A stretch of DNA of 64,000 bases from Virgibacillus senegalensis. GTDB taxonomy: Bacteria > Bacillota > Bacilli > Bacillales > Amphibacillaceae. Of this stretch, positions 49,187-57,406 are shown in pieces. The notes beneath the pieces are model-generated. The model did not search any database. It was not told the origin of the DNA and worked only from the letters and a program-made list of their open reading frames with translations. Where the stretch lies: contig NZ_LN611423.1 of assembly GCF_000821245.2 (NCBI RefSeq), forward strand, positions 135,654 through 199,653, given 5' to 3'. The position numbers and the translations under genes are program-made. Positions within the stretch are counted from its first letter, which is position 1. Every line of letters begins with the position of its first letter.

Positions 49187-49664
49187 GCTGATCCCTCATT
49201 TCCGAAACTTTTTGTCGCTGCTTCATTTGAAATGCTTCCAGTCTTTCAGCTGTCTTTCCATCGAACGCTCCAATCATTTGAGCGGCTAGCAATCCGGCAT
49301 TTTTCGCACCTGCCTTGCCAATCGCCACGGTGGCTACCGGTACACCGCCAGGCATTTGTACGATGGACAACAGGGAGTCCATCCCATCTAAAGCCTTTGA
49401 CTGGACCGGAACGCCGATTACCGGGAGAGTCGTCTTTGCAGCCACCATTCCAGGCAGATGAGCGGCCCCGCCTGCTCCGGCAATAATGACTTTTAAGCCC
49501 TTCTCTCTCGCCGATTCGGCATAAGTAAACATGTCGTCTGGTGTGCGATGGGCGGAAATAATGTTCTTTTCATAGCTGATGCCGAGCTCCTCCAGCATCA
49601 GACAGGTGTGTTCCATCGTTTCCCAGTCTGAAATACTTCCCATGATAACCCCTACACTTGCCAT
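49173..49664 (-). CDS. purE: N5-carboxyaminoimidazole ribonucleotide mutase
   Basis: Moves the carboxyl group of N5-CAIR to give CAIR. The 163-residue protein carries [20 protein letters not shown], the active-site [18 protein letters not shown] and [19 protein letters not shown] with [19 protein letters not shown]. It is the first gene of the pur operon, preceded by GGAGAG and by a guanine-riboswitch leader with a terminator. Confidence 0.97.
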   Translation of the reverse strand: MASVGVIMGSISDWETMEHTCLMLEELGISYEKNIISAHRTPDDMFTYAESAREKGLKVIIAGAGGAAHLPGMVAAKTTLPVIGVPVQSKALDGMDSLLSIVQMPGGVPVATVAIGKAGAKNAGLLAAQMIGAFDGKTAERLEAFQMKQRQKVSEMRDQLADK

Positions 49665-49717
49665 AGCAGACTCTCCATTTCCGATTTATTATGTAGCTCA
49701 AACGGATCTTAACGAAT

Positions 49718-49775
49718 GGAAAATGAAAATGCCCATTCTTCTCCTCCTCACTTGCATGAGAGAAGATGAATGGGC
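49718..49775 (-). terminator. Riboswitch-controlled terminator before purE
   Basis: On the minus strand GCCCATTCATCTTCTC pairs with GAGAAGAATGGGC and is followed by ATTTTCATTTTCC. It is the expression platform of the upstream purine riboswitch and would stop transcription before purE when purine is bound. Confidence 0.85.
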
Positions 49776-49845
49776 ACACGTCTACTGTATATAGATGCAT
49801 CCATAAAACCACCCGAACATGGACAATCCATGCAGGTGACATCCT

Positions 49846-49913
49846 CCCTCATAGTCCGTCATTTACGGTGACGGGTAGAGACTATCGGGCCGTATTCCCG
49901 AAATTATATGAGG
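49846..49913 (-). promoter_or_regulatory. Guanine-class purine riboswitch upstream of purE
   Basis: The minus strand reads CATATAATTTCGGGAATACG, then AGTCTCTACCCG, CACCGTAAATGACGG and ACTATGAGG. The conserved TATA, TCTCTACC, CCGTAAA and ACTATG core matches the purine aptamer, with P1 formed by CTCAT/ATGAG. The specificity base in GACTAT is C, so guanine/hypoxanthine rather than adenine is predicted. Confidence 0.95.
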
Positions 49914-49981
49914 AGTGATTCATTTAGCTGATTATGTTGATGCGGCTTCGAAACTCCGCCCTAATTTGCGAATGCATATCT

Positions 49982-50010
49982 ATGATAACAAGCTTTATAA
50001 AAATGGTCAA
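49982..50010 (-). promoter_or_regulatory. Sigma-A promoter of the pur operon
   Basis: TTGACC, a 17-nt spacer and TATCAT on the minus strand, about 65 nt before the riboswitch aptamer. Confidence 0.75.
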
Positions 50011-50012
50011 TA

Positions 50013-50051
50013 AAAATCGAACAATTCATCAATGAATGTTTTTAATGTTCG
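50013..50051. promoter_or_regulatory. PurR-type PurBox pair before the pur promoter
   Basis: AAAATCGAACAAT (50013-50025) matches the PurBox AWWWCCGAACWWT at 12 of 13 positions. An oppositely oriented AATGTTCGTGT box overlaps the end of yebG. The CGAA (50018-50021) and TTCG (50048-50051) cores are 26 nt apart. The same geometry is found before pbuG. PurR regulation is inferred from B. subtilis. Confidence 0.6.
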
Positions 50052-50296
50052 TGTTTTGCTGGAACAGCTTCGAAAATGATTGTTCGATCCACAGGCTGAT
50101 AGCTGGTTTCTCCATTTTCGGACACCTCCGCAAAAATCGGTTCCTCCGTCCGCCTGATCGGTCTATAACCTTCCTTGGCAATCCGTTCCAGACACTGATC
50201 GATGGTTTCCCCATCCTGCAATTCAAATTTCCGTTTACTGCTGTTCGTTTTGCTCGATGGATTCCTGTTGTTCCTGCTGTTCTTCTTTCTTGGCAC
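50042..50296 (-). CDS. yebG: NETI motif protein (YebG-like)
   Basis: A small conserved Bacillaceae protein of unknown function, 84 residues. The core [20 protein letters not shown] followed by [14 protein letters not shown] is the NETI motif region; here the motif itself reads GETI. A basic N-terminal extension ([20 protein letters not shown]) is longer than usual. The only suitable start is GTG 50296, 11 nt after AAGGAGGGG, which places the first 62 nt inside the end of yebE in another frame. In B. subtilis yebE and yebG likewise precede the pur operon. Confidence 0.85.
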   Translation of the reverse strand: MPRKKNSRNNRNPSSKTNSSKRKFELQDGETIDQCLERIAKEGYRPIRRTEEPIFAEVSENGETSYQPVDRTIIFEAVPAKHEH

Positions 50297-50834
50297 TTTT
50301 GATCCGTCCCCTCCTTACTTGTTTCACCCAAAATCCGCCGTAAATTTGCTTTGGTTCATAGGCGATAATGAAAGCCTTCGAGTCAATCAGGCGGATCGTT
50401 TCGTAAAGCTGCAGCTCGTATTTACGCGGGGTCAAAATTTGCATGGCGAGCCGATCACCATCCATTCCGTAAGCGTACCAGCTGGTTACACCATATCCTT
50501 TGTCACGCAGCTGTTTGGTAAATTCTATTTCCGGATCAGAAGAGATGACGTTTACGGTTATATAACCGAGGGCAAGCTTTTCTTCAATCATCGAGCCGAC
50601 GACAACCCCGATTCCGAATCCAAGCGCATAGGCGATAATATTTTCAATTTGATCCAGGTTATCAAGAACAAGGCCGAGCCCTAATACATAAATGGTGATT
50701 TCAAACATACTGACAAGAGCAGCTATATATCTTCTTCCCTTCAAGGTCAGAATCATACGGATTGTGGAAAAAGAGACATAAATAATATTGATAACCAAAA
50801 TGACGGATACCATGATGATCGCATTATCTAGCAT
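50235..50834 (-). CDS. yebE: DUF2179 / UPF0316 membrane protein (YebE)
   Basis: A 199-residue membrane protein with about three N-terminal helices ([57 protein letters not shown]). A soluble DUF2179 domain follows ([20 protein letters not shown] with [16 protein letters not shown]). The Gln/Glu-rich C-terminus ([16 protein letters not shown]) overlaps yebG. DUF2179 domains may bind nucleotides or other small ligands; the role is unknown. Position next to pur matches B. subtilis. Confidence 0.92.
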   Translation of the reverse strand: MLDNAIIMVSVILVINIIYVSFSTIRMILTLKGRRYIAALVSMFEITIYVLGLGLVLDNLDQIENIIAYALGFGIGVVVGSMIEEKLALGYITVNVISSDPEIEFTKQLRDKGYGVTSWYAYGMDGDRLAMQILTPRKYELQLYETIRLIDSKAFIIAYEPKQIYGGFWVKQVRRGRIKSAKKEEQQEQQESIEQNEQQ

Positions 50835-50959
50835 GCAATACCCCCTGACTATTACTTAAAAGCCCGGCTCCTATTTTCCGGGACATTCACCTATCTTTGT
50901 TTCATGCATACAATATATCGCATTTTAATTGGCCAAAACAACTAAAAGGGGGAAACGCT

Positions 50960-51394
50960 GTGGATCCATTTAAAAGCATGGGCGAATGGAAGCGGAACAT
51001 GGATAACTTTTTCGGCGATCACTTCTGGAATGAATTCGAAGGGGTATTGAAACCGCCTCTGCCACAAATCAATCTTTATCAGAAGGAAAAAGAAATTGTC
51101 TGCATAGCAAGTCTTCCAGGAGTGAAAAATTTAAAAAATCTCGATATCTTTGTCAACCACGCTACATTGGAAATCAGAGGAAGCATTGATATGAAGGAAG
51201 CGGAAGGGCAGGTCGTCCGCGAGGAAATCCTCCATGGCAGCTTTGAACGAAAAATCGATTTACCGTTCCCCGTTCGTCGGGAGAAAGTGGATGCCTCCTA
51301 CAATCGCGGACTGCTTGTAATCCGTCTGCATCGGCTGATGAAAGATGACAAAAAGCAAACGAGGCTCGAAATCGTCGACATGGAAGATGCATGA
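50960..51394 (+). CDS. Hsp20/alpha-crystallin-like protein
   Basis: A 144-residue small heat-shock-type protein. It begins MDPFKSMGEWKRNMDNFFGD. The alpha-crystallin core runs from about residue 40 (PQINLYQKEKEIVCIASLPG) to ASYNRGLLVIRLHRL, the family's closing strand. Spore-coat-associated members (CotM-like) share this layout, so a spore role is possible. The frame opens at 50897, but AAAGGGGG is 7 nt before GTG 50960. It is the only plus-strand gene in this part of the window. Confidence 0.87.
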   Translation: MDPFKSMGEWKRNMDNFFGDHFWNEFEGVLKPPLPQINLYQKEKEIVCIASLPGVKNLKNLDIFVNHATLEIRGSIDMKEAEGQVVREEILHGSFERKIDLPFPVRREKVDASYNRGLLVIRLHRLMKDDKKQTRLEIVDMEDA

Positions 51395-51611
51395 TTCCCC
51401 CTGAGCATAAAGGCATCCTATTATCTACCCTACATTAGTGCTTGGTTTTAAATTCAAAGATTGCTTCGCTCTCCAAGAGGATCATCTCCATGGAAATATA
51501 AACCGTGCGATGAGTTGCCGCCAAAGTGTCCCATACCCCAAGGAGTGCCGCATTTTTCCGCACGGGGGTCTGCATCCGCGATACGAATCCGTTAACAACA
51601 TTTTCCTCAAT

Positions 51612-51644
51612 AAAAAAGCATTACCCGCTACGGGCAATGCTTTT
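51612..51644 (-). terminator. Terminator after pbuG
   Basis: AAAGCATTGCCCG pairs with CGGGTAATGCTTT on the minus strand, followed by a T-run. It begins 5 nt beyond the stop. Confidence 0.88.
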
Positions 51645-51648
51645 CTTC

Positions 51649-52983
51649 TTAGCTTAAGAAAATAAAATACAAGATGAAGATCACGAACAATAGATACATA
51701 ATCGGATTGATTTCCTTTGCTTTGCCTTTCACCAGCATCGTAATTGGATAAAAGACAAAACCGATGGCAATCCCGGTGGCGATGCTGTAGGTCAACGGCA
51801 TCATGATGATCGTAAGGAATGCCGGAACAGCAATTTCAAAGCTGCCCCATTCAATGTCTCTCAAGGTGGAGCACATCAGAACACCAACGATAATCAAAGC
51901 CGGCGCAGTCACGGATGATGTTACAATACTCAACAGTGGAGAGAAGAAAAGAGCGAGTAAGAAAAAGGCTGCTGTTACTACAGAAGTGAAACCTGTCTTC
52001 CCTCCAGCACTTACCCCGGTTGTCGACTCCACATAAGAAGTGGTTGTCGACGTACCAAGTGTTGCACCTACGACCGTTGCTGCTGAGTCAGAGAACAGCG
52101 CTTTGCCTGCACGCGGCAGCTTGTTGTCTTTCATAATACCTGCTTTGGTCGCTACCGCTACCAAGGTTCCAGCCGTATCGAAAAAGTCTACGAACAAAAA
52201 CGTCAAGATGACAACAAGCATCTGAATCGTGAAGATATCACCAAAATGTGCGAAGGCTTGTCCAAAGGTCGGTGCCAGGCTTGGGGCAGGACCAACAATA
52301 TCGCTGGCACTTGACGGCGGGTCGATCAATCCGACGACCATCCCAGCAATCGCAGTGATGATCATTCCATAAAACACGCCGCCTTTCACATTCGCAGCGA
52401 GTAAAATCACCGTTGCAACCACTCCGAAGATGGCCAGAAGCGTATTCGGATCGGTCAAGTCACCAAGAGCTACCATTGTATCAGGGTCCCCGATAACAAT
52501 ACCTGAATTTTGAAAGCCAATAAAAGCGATGAACAAGCCAATACCGGCTCCAACCGCCATTTTCAGGTTGGCCGGAATTGCATTGATGATTCGTTCACGC
52601 AGCCCTGTAAGTGTCAATACGATAAAAATCAGACCGGATGCAAGTACACCAGCCAAAGCGGTTTCCCATGGAATACCATAGCCAAGGATGACCGTATAAG
52701 CAAAGAACGCATTTAAACCCATCCCAGGAGCGAGGGCGATTGGATACTTGGCTAGCAAGCCCATGATCAAGGTACCGACAGCTGCCGCCAGCGCTGTCGC
52801 GGTAAATACTGCTCCCTGGTCGATTCTTGTCACGCCTTCGGGTAGTTCATCGACACCTACCAATGCCAATGTGGCAGGATTGACAAACAAAATGTAAGCC
52901 ATTGCCAAAAAAGTGGTCAACCCTGCAGTGAATTCTGTCCGGTAATTGGTGCCAAACTCTTCAAACTGAAAATATTTTTTCAT
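51649..52983 (-). CDS. pbuG: Hypoxanthine/guanine permease (NCS2/AzgA family)
   Basis: A 444-residue membrane transporter of the NCS2 (AzgA-like) family with about 12-13 helices. The motif EFTAGLTTFLAMAYILFVNP at the start, FFAYTVILGYGIPWETALAG, VGAGIGLFIAFIGFQNSGI and LGTSTTTSYVESTTGVSAGG are hallmarks of PbuG/PbuO proteins. It takes up purine bases. A guanine riboswitch and PurBox pair upstream, shared with the pur operon, make a hypoxanthine/guanine substrate likely. Confidence 0.93.
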   Translation of the reverse strand: MKKYFQFEEFGTNYRTEFTAGLTTFLAMAYILFVNPATLALVGVDELPEGVTRIDQGAVFTATALAAAVGTLIMGLLAKYPIALAPGMGLNAFFAYTVILGYGIPWETALAGVLASGLIFIVLTLTGLRERIINAIPANLKMAVGAGIGLFIAFIGFQNSGIVIGDPDTMVALGDLTDPNTLLAIFGVVATVILLAANVKGGVFYGMIITAIAGMVVGLIDPPSSASDIVGPAPSLAPTFGQAFAHFGDIFTIQMLVVILTFLFVDFFDTAGTLVAVATKAGIMKDNKLPRAGKALFSDSAATVVGATLGTSTTTSYVESTTGVSAGGKTGFTSVVTAAFFLLALFFSPLLSIVTSSVTAPALIIVGVLMCSTLRDIEWGSFEIAVPAFLTIIMMPLTYSIATGIAIGFVFYPITMLVKGKAKEINPIMYLLFVIFILYFIFLS

Positions 52984-53054
52984 TCTCTATTCCTCCCCAT
53001 GACCGTCGAAGGTCTTCCCTTTCCTATAACCTAAAACAAATAAGTGCTACCTCA

Positions 53055-53090
53055 ACAAAAAAGCGCTCCTGGTCTAAACCAAGAGCGCTA
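53055..53090 (-). terminator. Riboswitch-controlled terminator before pbuG
   Basis: AGCGCTCTTGGT pairs with ACCAGGAGCGCT around TTAG on the minus strand, followed by TTTTTTG. It is the expression platform of the pbuG riboswitch. Confidence 0.88.
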
Positions 53091-53139
53091 CCGGATCCAC
53101 GTACGGGAATCGACAAAATGATTCTATGTCATTCACCAG

Positions 53140-53202
53140 CGTAGTCAGACCATTTACGGTAGTCCGGTAGAAACTCATGGGCCTTATCCCCAAAATTATA
53201 CG
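53140..53202 (-). promoter_or_regulatory. Guanine-class purine riboswitch upstream of pbuG
   Basis: The minus strand reads CGTATAATTTTGGGG, GAGTTTCTACCGG, CTACCGTAAATGGTC and TGACTACG. P1 pairs CGTA with TACG. The specificity base is C (GACTAC), predicting guanine/hypoxanthine. Confidence 0.93.
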
Positions 53203-53245
53203 ACGGTTTGTTTCGTATCCTATTTAATTTCATTTCACATTACTT

Positions 53246-53274
53246 ATCATACTAACGTCCTATGCATTCGTCAA
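53246..53274 (-). promoter_or_regulatory. Sigma-A promoter of pbuG
   Basis: TTGACG, a 17-nt spacer and TATGAT on the minus strand, upstream of the riboswitch. Confidence 0.78.
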
Positions 53275-53283
53275 GCATTTTTA

Positions 53284-53317
53284 CGAATATTTTCTTATAA
53301 AAAACAAAAAATGTTCG
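53284..53317. promoter_or_regulatory. PurBox pair before the pbuG promoter
   Basis: CGAA (53284-53287) and TTCG (53314-53317) are 26 nt apart and inverted, as before the pur operon. The distal box reads ACACGAACATT on the minus strand at both loci. Confidence 0.5.
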
Positions 53318-53330
53318 TGTCTTATGAATG

Positions 53331-54866
53331 TTATTCCCACTCTATCGTTGCTGGCGGCTTGCTGGTCACGTCATAAACAACCCGGTTGATATGGTCGACT
53401 TCATTCACGATCCGAGTAGAAATCTTTTCGAGTACATCCCATGGAATTCTTGCCCAGTCCGATGTCATTCCATCAATCGAGGTAACCGCACGGATACCGA
53501 TTGTATAGTCATAGGTTCTGGCATCGCCCATGACACCTACACTTCGGATGTCCGGAAGCACTGTGAAGTACTGCCAAATATCCCTCTCCAAACCGGCCCG
53601 TTTCACTTCTTCGCGTAGAATCGCATCCGATTCCCGGACAATTTCGATTTTCTCTTCCGTGACTTCTCCAAGCACCCGAATGCCTAGTCCAGGCCCCGGG
53701 AAAGGCTGGCGCCAGACAATTTCTTCCGGCACACCAAGCTCAATACCCAATTCTCTTACTTCATCTTTGAACAGTGTGTTCAGTGGCTCGAGCAGCTCGA
53801 ACTGCATGTTTTCCGGGAGTCCGCCTACATTGTGGTGAGATTTGATCGTTTGGGCTGTTTCGGTGCCGCTCTCGACGATATCCGTGTACAGCGTTCCCTG
53901 CGCAAGGTAATCAATTTCCTTCAGCTTTTCTGCCTCATCATCGAACACATAGATAAACTCGTTGCCGATAATTTTCCGTTTTTGTTCGGGATCGGATACA
54001 CCGCGCAGCTTTTCTAAAAACCGTTCCTTGGCATCTACACGGATGATATTCATGTGAAAGTCGTCGCGGAAGGTTTCCATCACCATGTCGCCTTCATTTT
54101 TACGAAGCAGTCCGTGGTCTACAAATATACAGGTAAGCTGATCGCCGATCGCTTTATGGATCAAGGCTGCGACTACAGATGAATCCACCCCGCCGCTAAG
54201 GGCACAAAGAACCTTCTTATCGCCGACTTTGGCGCGAATTTTTTCTACTTCCTGTTCGACGAAGTTTTCCATCGTCCAGTCGCCGCTTGCCTGGCAAACA
54301 TCAAAAACGAACTGTTTTAACAGATTGTTGCCGTATTCTGTGTTCCTTACTTCCGGATGGAATTGAACACCATACAGTTGCTTATCGGTATTGCTGATAG
54401 CCGCAACCGGAGTGGAATAACTGGTGGCATCGATGGAGAAGCCTTCGGCGGGCTCGATAACTTTATCACCGTGGCTCATCCAAACCGTTTGCTTAGCCGG
54501 AGTACCGTTAAACAATACCGGACTGCGCTGCAGATCAATATCCGCCTTGCCGTACTCTCTGTCTTTTGCTCTTTCGACATGGCCACCGTAATGATGGGTC
54601 ATCAACTGCATGCCATAACAGATACCCAGAATCGGAATTCCCAATTCGAATATTTCCTTATCACAGCGGAAACTGTTTTCGTCATAGACACTATGTGGTC
54701 CACCTGAAAGGATGATTCCTTTCGGGTTCAAACGCTTGATCGTTTCAGCCGTTAAACGATGGGAATGCAACTCACTATAAACACCGAATTCTCTTATTCT
54801 TCTGGTGATTAATTGATTGTATTGACTGCCAAAATCAAGGACTAAAATCATTTCATTGTTTTCCAA
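53331..54866 (-). CDS. guaA: GMP synthase (glutamine-hydrolysing)
   Basis: Converts XMP to GMP using glutamine and ATP. The 511-residue protein has the N-terminal glutaminase domain ([20 protein letters not shown], catalytic Cys in [17 protein letters not shown]). The ATP-pyrophosphatase loop follows ([20 protein letters not shown]), with the dimerisation domain ending [18 protein letters not shown]. The frame can be read from 54905; TTG 54866, 9 nt after AAGGAG, gives [13 protein letters not shown] and a length close to B. subtilis GuaA. ATG 54851 is the alternative. Confidence 0.96.
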   Translation of the reverse strand: MENNEMILVLDFGSQYNQLITRRIREFGVYSELHSHRLTAETIKRLNPKGIILSGGPHSVYDENSFRCDKEIFELGIPILGICYGMQLMTHHYGGHVERAKDREYGKADIDLQRSPVLFNGTPAKQTVWMSHGDKVIEPAEGFSIDATSYSTPVAAISNTDKQLYGVQFHPEVRNTEYGNNLLKQFVFDVCQASGDWTMENFVEQEVEKIRAKVGDKKVLCALSGGVDSSVVAALIHKAIGDQLTCIFVDHGLLRKNEGDMVMETFRDDFHMNIIRVDAKERFLEKLRGVSDPEQKRKIIGNEFIYVFDDEAEKLKEIDYLAQGTLYTDIVESGTETAQTIKSHHNVGGLPENMQFELLEPLNTLFKDEVRELGIELGVPEEIVWRQPFPGPGLGIRVLGEVTEEKIEIVRESDAILREEVKRAGLERDIWQYFTVLPDIRSVGVMGDARTYDYTIGIRAVTSIDGMTSDWARIPWDVLEKISTRIVNEVDHINRVVYDVTSKPPATIEWE

Positions 54867-54961
54867 TCCATCCATCTCCTTAGCTTTGCAAATTGGTTGT
54901 CTCATTTTCCTGTCGTGCAGCCGCCGGTGTTATCTTCCGGAATCGGCAGTATCTTTATCCA

Positions 54962-55009
54962 TAAAAAATAGATTTCCGCCTTCCTATCTCCAGGAAGGCA
55001 GAAATCTAT
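54962..55009 (-). terminator. Riboswitch-controlled terminator before guaA
   Basis: ATAGATTTCTGCCTTCCT pairs with AGGAAGGCGGAAATCTAT on the minus strand, followed by TTTTTA. It lies between the guaA riboswitch and the gene. Confidence 0.9.
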
Positions 55010-55045
55010 ACGACGACACAGCTTGGCACAGCTGTTGATTTCCAC

Positions 55046-55112
55046 CTCCATAGTCAGAGCGTTTACGGTGCTCCGGTAGAGACTCTCGAACCATATTATC
55101 GAGGATATATGA
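55046..55112 (-). promoter_or_regulatory. Guanine-class purine riboswitch upstream of guaA
   Basis: The minus strand reads CATATATCCTCGATAATATG, GAGAGTCTCTACCGG, GCACCGTAAACGCTC and TGACTATGGAGG. All conserved positions of the purine aptamer are present. The specificity base is C, predicting guanine as the ligand, the end-product of this branch. Confidence 0.95.
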
Positions 55113-55172
55113 AGTGTTTGTTTACTTTGTTTTCCAGCCCTGAAAAGCCAAGGCTCCGTTTGAATTGTTACT

Positions 55173-55202
55173 ATTCTATCAGCGCTGCAGCAAGCTGGTC
55201 AA
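55173..55202 (-). promoter_or_regulatory. Sigma-A promoter of guaA
   Basis: TTGACC, an 18-nt spacer and TAGAAT on the minus strand. The -35 box overlaps the last codon of the upstream transglutaminase gene. No PurBox pair was found here. Confidence 0.7.
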
Positions 55203-57406
55203 GACAATGCGCGTTTAATTAAGTTTTCCCACAATTCAGTGATTTTCCTCCACTGTATCGAATCTGTTTCCTTTCGGTAAAGCATCCGTTCATATTGATG
55301 TGTAAGCCGGAGCATATCCTGTGACCCAAAGCGTCTATCAACCTGAATAGCGTATTCTCTTAACGTTTGGCCATCCTGCCGTCCCATGCCTTTATGGCTC
55401 AATAATTTCAACAGGAACAAATAAGCTTCCTGGTACACCTGCTGGTTTGGCTTGTGATGAAATTTTCTGCTCATCCATACCGCCATCCAACGGTAACGCA
55501 TGATAAAGGCCAACAAACCTGCAGCAACTACGATAAGGGCTGCACCAACGGCTGTCCAACTCCAGTTGTCGGACAGATTTGCATTGTTATTGCTGGCCGG
55601 AGTCGTTTCTTCCTCTTCTGCTCCGACTTCCTGTTGGTTGCCGGGACGCTCCTGTTCTTCCTGTTCAGCAGCTTCATCTGTATCCGTACTGTCCTCCTGC
55701 TGGCTGACATCCCGATAAAAATCTACCGGGTTGCTAAAGCCCTGCGTCGGTTCAAACGGTACCCAGCCTACTTCCGGAAAATAAACCTCCACCCACGAAT
55801 GCGCATTGGAGTTGGTTACTTTATACGTATTCAGCCCCTCTATACTATCCTCAGGTGAAGCTGCCAGCTCCCCTCCGGTGAAACCCTTCACCCAGCGTGC
55901 CGGAATACCGAGCGTCCGGAGCATGACCGTCATCGAGGTCGAATAGTTATCACAGTATCCCGCCTGTGTCTCGAATAAAAATTGATCGACATAGTCCTGA
56001 TTACGGCCTGGTACCGCGACATCCTCTGTTTGGTAGACATAACCGTTTCGGTTGAAGTACTGTTCGACAGCCTTTACCTGCTCATATCTCGTCTCCTCGT
56101 CTGAAACGATTTGGCTGGCAAGATTGCCCACCCTATTCGGCAGATCATCTGGAAGCTGGAGATAGCTTTCCTTGATTTCCTCCGGATCCTCTCCGTCGAT
56201 TTCATTCAGCTGGTCGATTGAAAAGGACGGGTTGTCATAGGAAATCTGATACTGATCGACGATCCCCTGCTGTTCAGGAGCTTCCACGGCAATCGAACCG
56301 AATTTGTCGTCGACTAAATAATTTACCTCTTCCTCTCCATTCACCTGCTTGATTCCATACGGGTAGACAAGTTTGGAGAAAAATGCATTGGATTGAAAGG
56401 TAACCATGCCTTCAAGCGGCTCGGTATCAACAGAACGTTCGAATGTACTCAAATCCACCGAACCGTCGCTGGTCAAGTTATATTCCGGTTCCCCTGATCG
56501 CTCCCAGCCCTTTCCTGTGTAGATGTCCTTTGTTTCAATTCGCCAATAATGCTTTTCCTCGACTTGAGCCTGAAAGACAAGTGTATCGTCCTGAACAAAG
56601 GAACCGCCGAGTCGGGAGTCGTCCTCCCCATAACCGACTTTCTGTACACCGCCGATACCTCCTTCTCCGAAACCGGCATCAGGTGATGTGCTTGTTAAAT
56701 ACGGGACAGGATCAGGCCATTGAGGATCAAGCTTCGGAGCCGCAAAACCGACAACACCGGAAAATAAAATCACGGCAACGAGAGGCAGCACCCAGGCGGA
56801 AACGCGTTTTAAACCAGTGAAGGTCATTGCTTCCCTGCCCAATTCTTTATAAAAATTGGAGATGCCGAGTGCAATAAGCGACACGGTAAATGCACGAACA
56901 ATGGCCATATCCGCTTCATAGGTGGTGAATGTATCAAGCACCGTCAAGTAAATGAAGGTCAGCAGCACAAATAGAAATATCCTTTTCGAAATCACAAACC
57001 AGTAATACATCAAATAGCTCATCAGCCATAGTAAAACCAAAAACAACAGACTACGGAACAGCGGAGTGATTTCGATCCAATTCTGGCTGGCAATCATTTC
57101 GACATTGTATTGCATATGCAGGTAAAGTAAATAAAACCAACCTTTTGTGAACATCGTTTCGGAAATAAACAAACCATCAAGCACGAACAGTAAACCGCCA
57201 AATTTCAACAATATCGACAGCCACCACTTCATATCCAGAACCGATATAACAAAACAGAATCCGGTATAAATCACAAAGGCCGACATACTTCCTGTATCGG
57301 TCAACGTCTCTAACGGACGGAGCCATTCCCAAAGCAGCAAGAATCCACACAAATAAATGATCATCCGAAAAACAAGCTGGCGTTTATTGCTTGAAGACAT
57401 TGGCAT
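55199..57406 (-). CDS. yebA: Transglutaminase-domain membrane protein (TgpA/YebA family)
   Basis: A 735-residue integral membrane protein. The N-terminal half has five to six helices (residues about 10-215, DUF3488-type). The central periplasm-equivalent part holds a transglutaminase-like core: Cys in FETQAGYCDNYSTSMTVMLR, His in NSNAHSWVEVYFPEVGWVPF. An acidic linker (DTDEAAEQEEQERPGNQQEV) and a further membrane helix precede a DUF4129-like tail. These proteins occur with MoxR and DUF58 partners, as here; the substrate is unknown. It starts ATG 57406, overlapping the stop of the DUF58 gene by 1 nt. Confidence 0.92.
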   Translation of the reverse strand: MPMSSSNKRQLVFRMIIYLCGFLLLWEWLRPLETLTDTGSMSAFVIYTGFCFVISVLDMKWWLSILLKFGGLLFVLDGLFISETMFTKGWFYLLYLHMQYNVEMIASQNWIEITPLFRSLLFLVLLWLMSYLMYYWFVISKRIFLFVLLTFIYLTVLDTFTTYEADMAIVRAFTVSLIALGISNFYKELGREAMTFTGLKRVSAWVLPLVAVILFSGVVGFAAPKLDPQWPDPVPYLTSTSPDAGFGEGGIGGVQKVGYGEDDSRLGGSFVQDDTLVFQAQVEEKHYWRIETKDIYTGKGWERSGEPEYNLTSDGSVDLSTFERSVDTEPLEGMVTFQSNAFFSKLVYPYGIKQVNGEEEVNYLVDDKFGSIAVEAPEQQGIVDQYQISYDNPSFSIDQLNEIDGEDPEEIKESYLQLPDDLPNRVGNLASQIVSDEETRYEQVKAVEQYFNRNGYVYQTEDVAVPGRNQDYVDQFLFETQAGYCDNYSTSMTVMLRTLGIPARWVKGFTGGELAASPEDSIEGLNTYKVTNSNAHSWVEVYFPEVGWVPFEPTQGFSNPVDFYRDVSQQEDSTDTDEAAEQEEQERPGNQQEVGAEEEETTPASNNNANLSDNWSWTAVGAALIVVAAGLLAFIMRYRWMAVWMSRKFHHKPNQQVYQEAYLFLLKLLSHKGMGRQDGQTLREYAIQVDRRFGSQDMLRLTHQYERMLYRKETDSIQWRKITELWENLIKRALS

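Noticed and set aside
51470..51600. Minus-strand Gly/His-rich frame (EKCGTPWGMGHFGGNSSHGL)
   Set aside because: It has no start codon with a ribosome site and stops flank it closely. It could be a relic of a small coat-like gene, but the evidence is too thin.
55113..55200. PurBox pair upstream of guaA
   Set aside because: No inverted CGAA/TTCG pair with the spacing seen at pur and pbuG was found.
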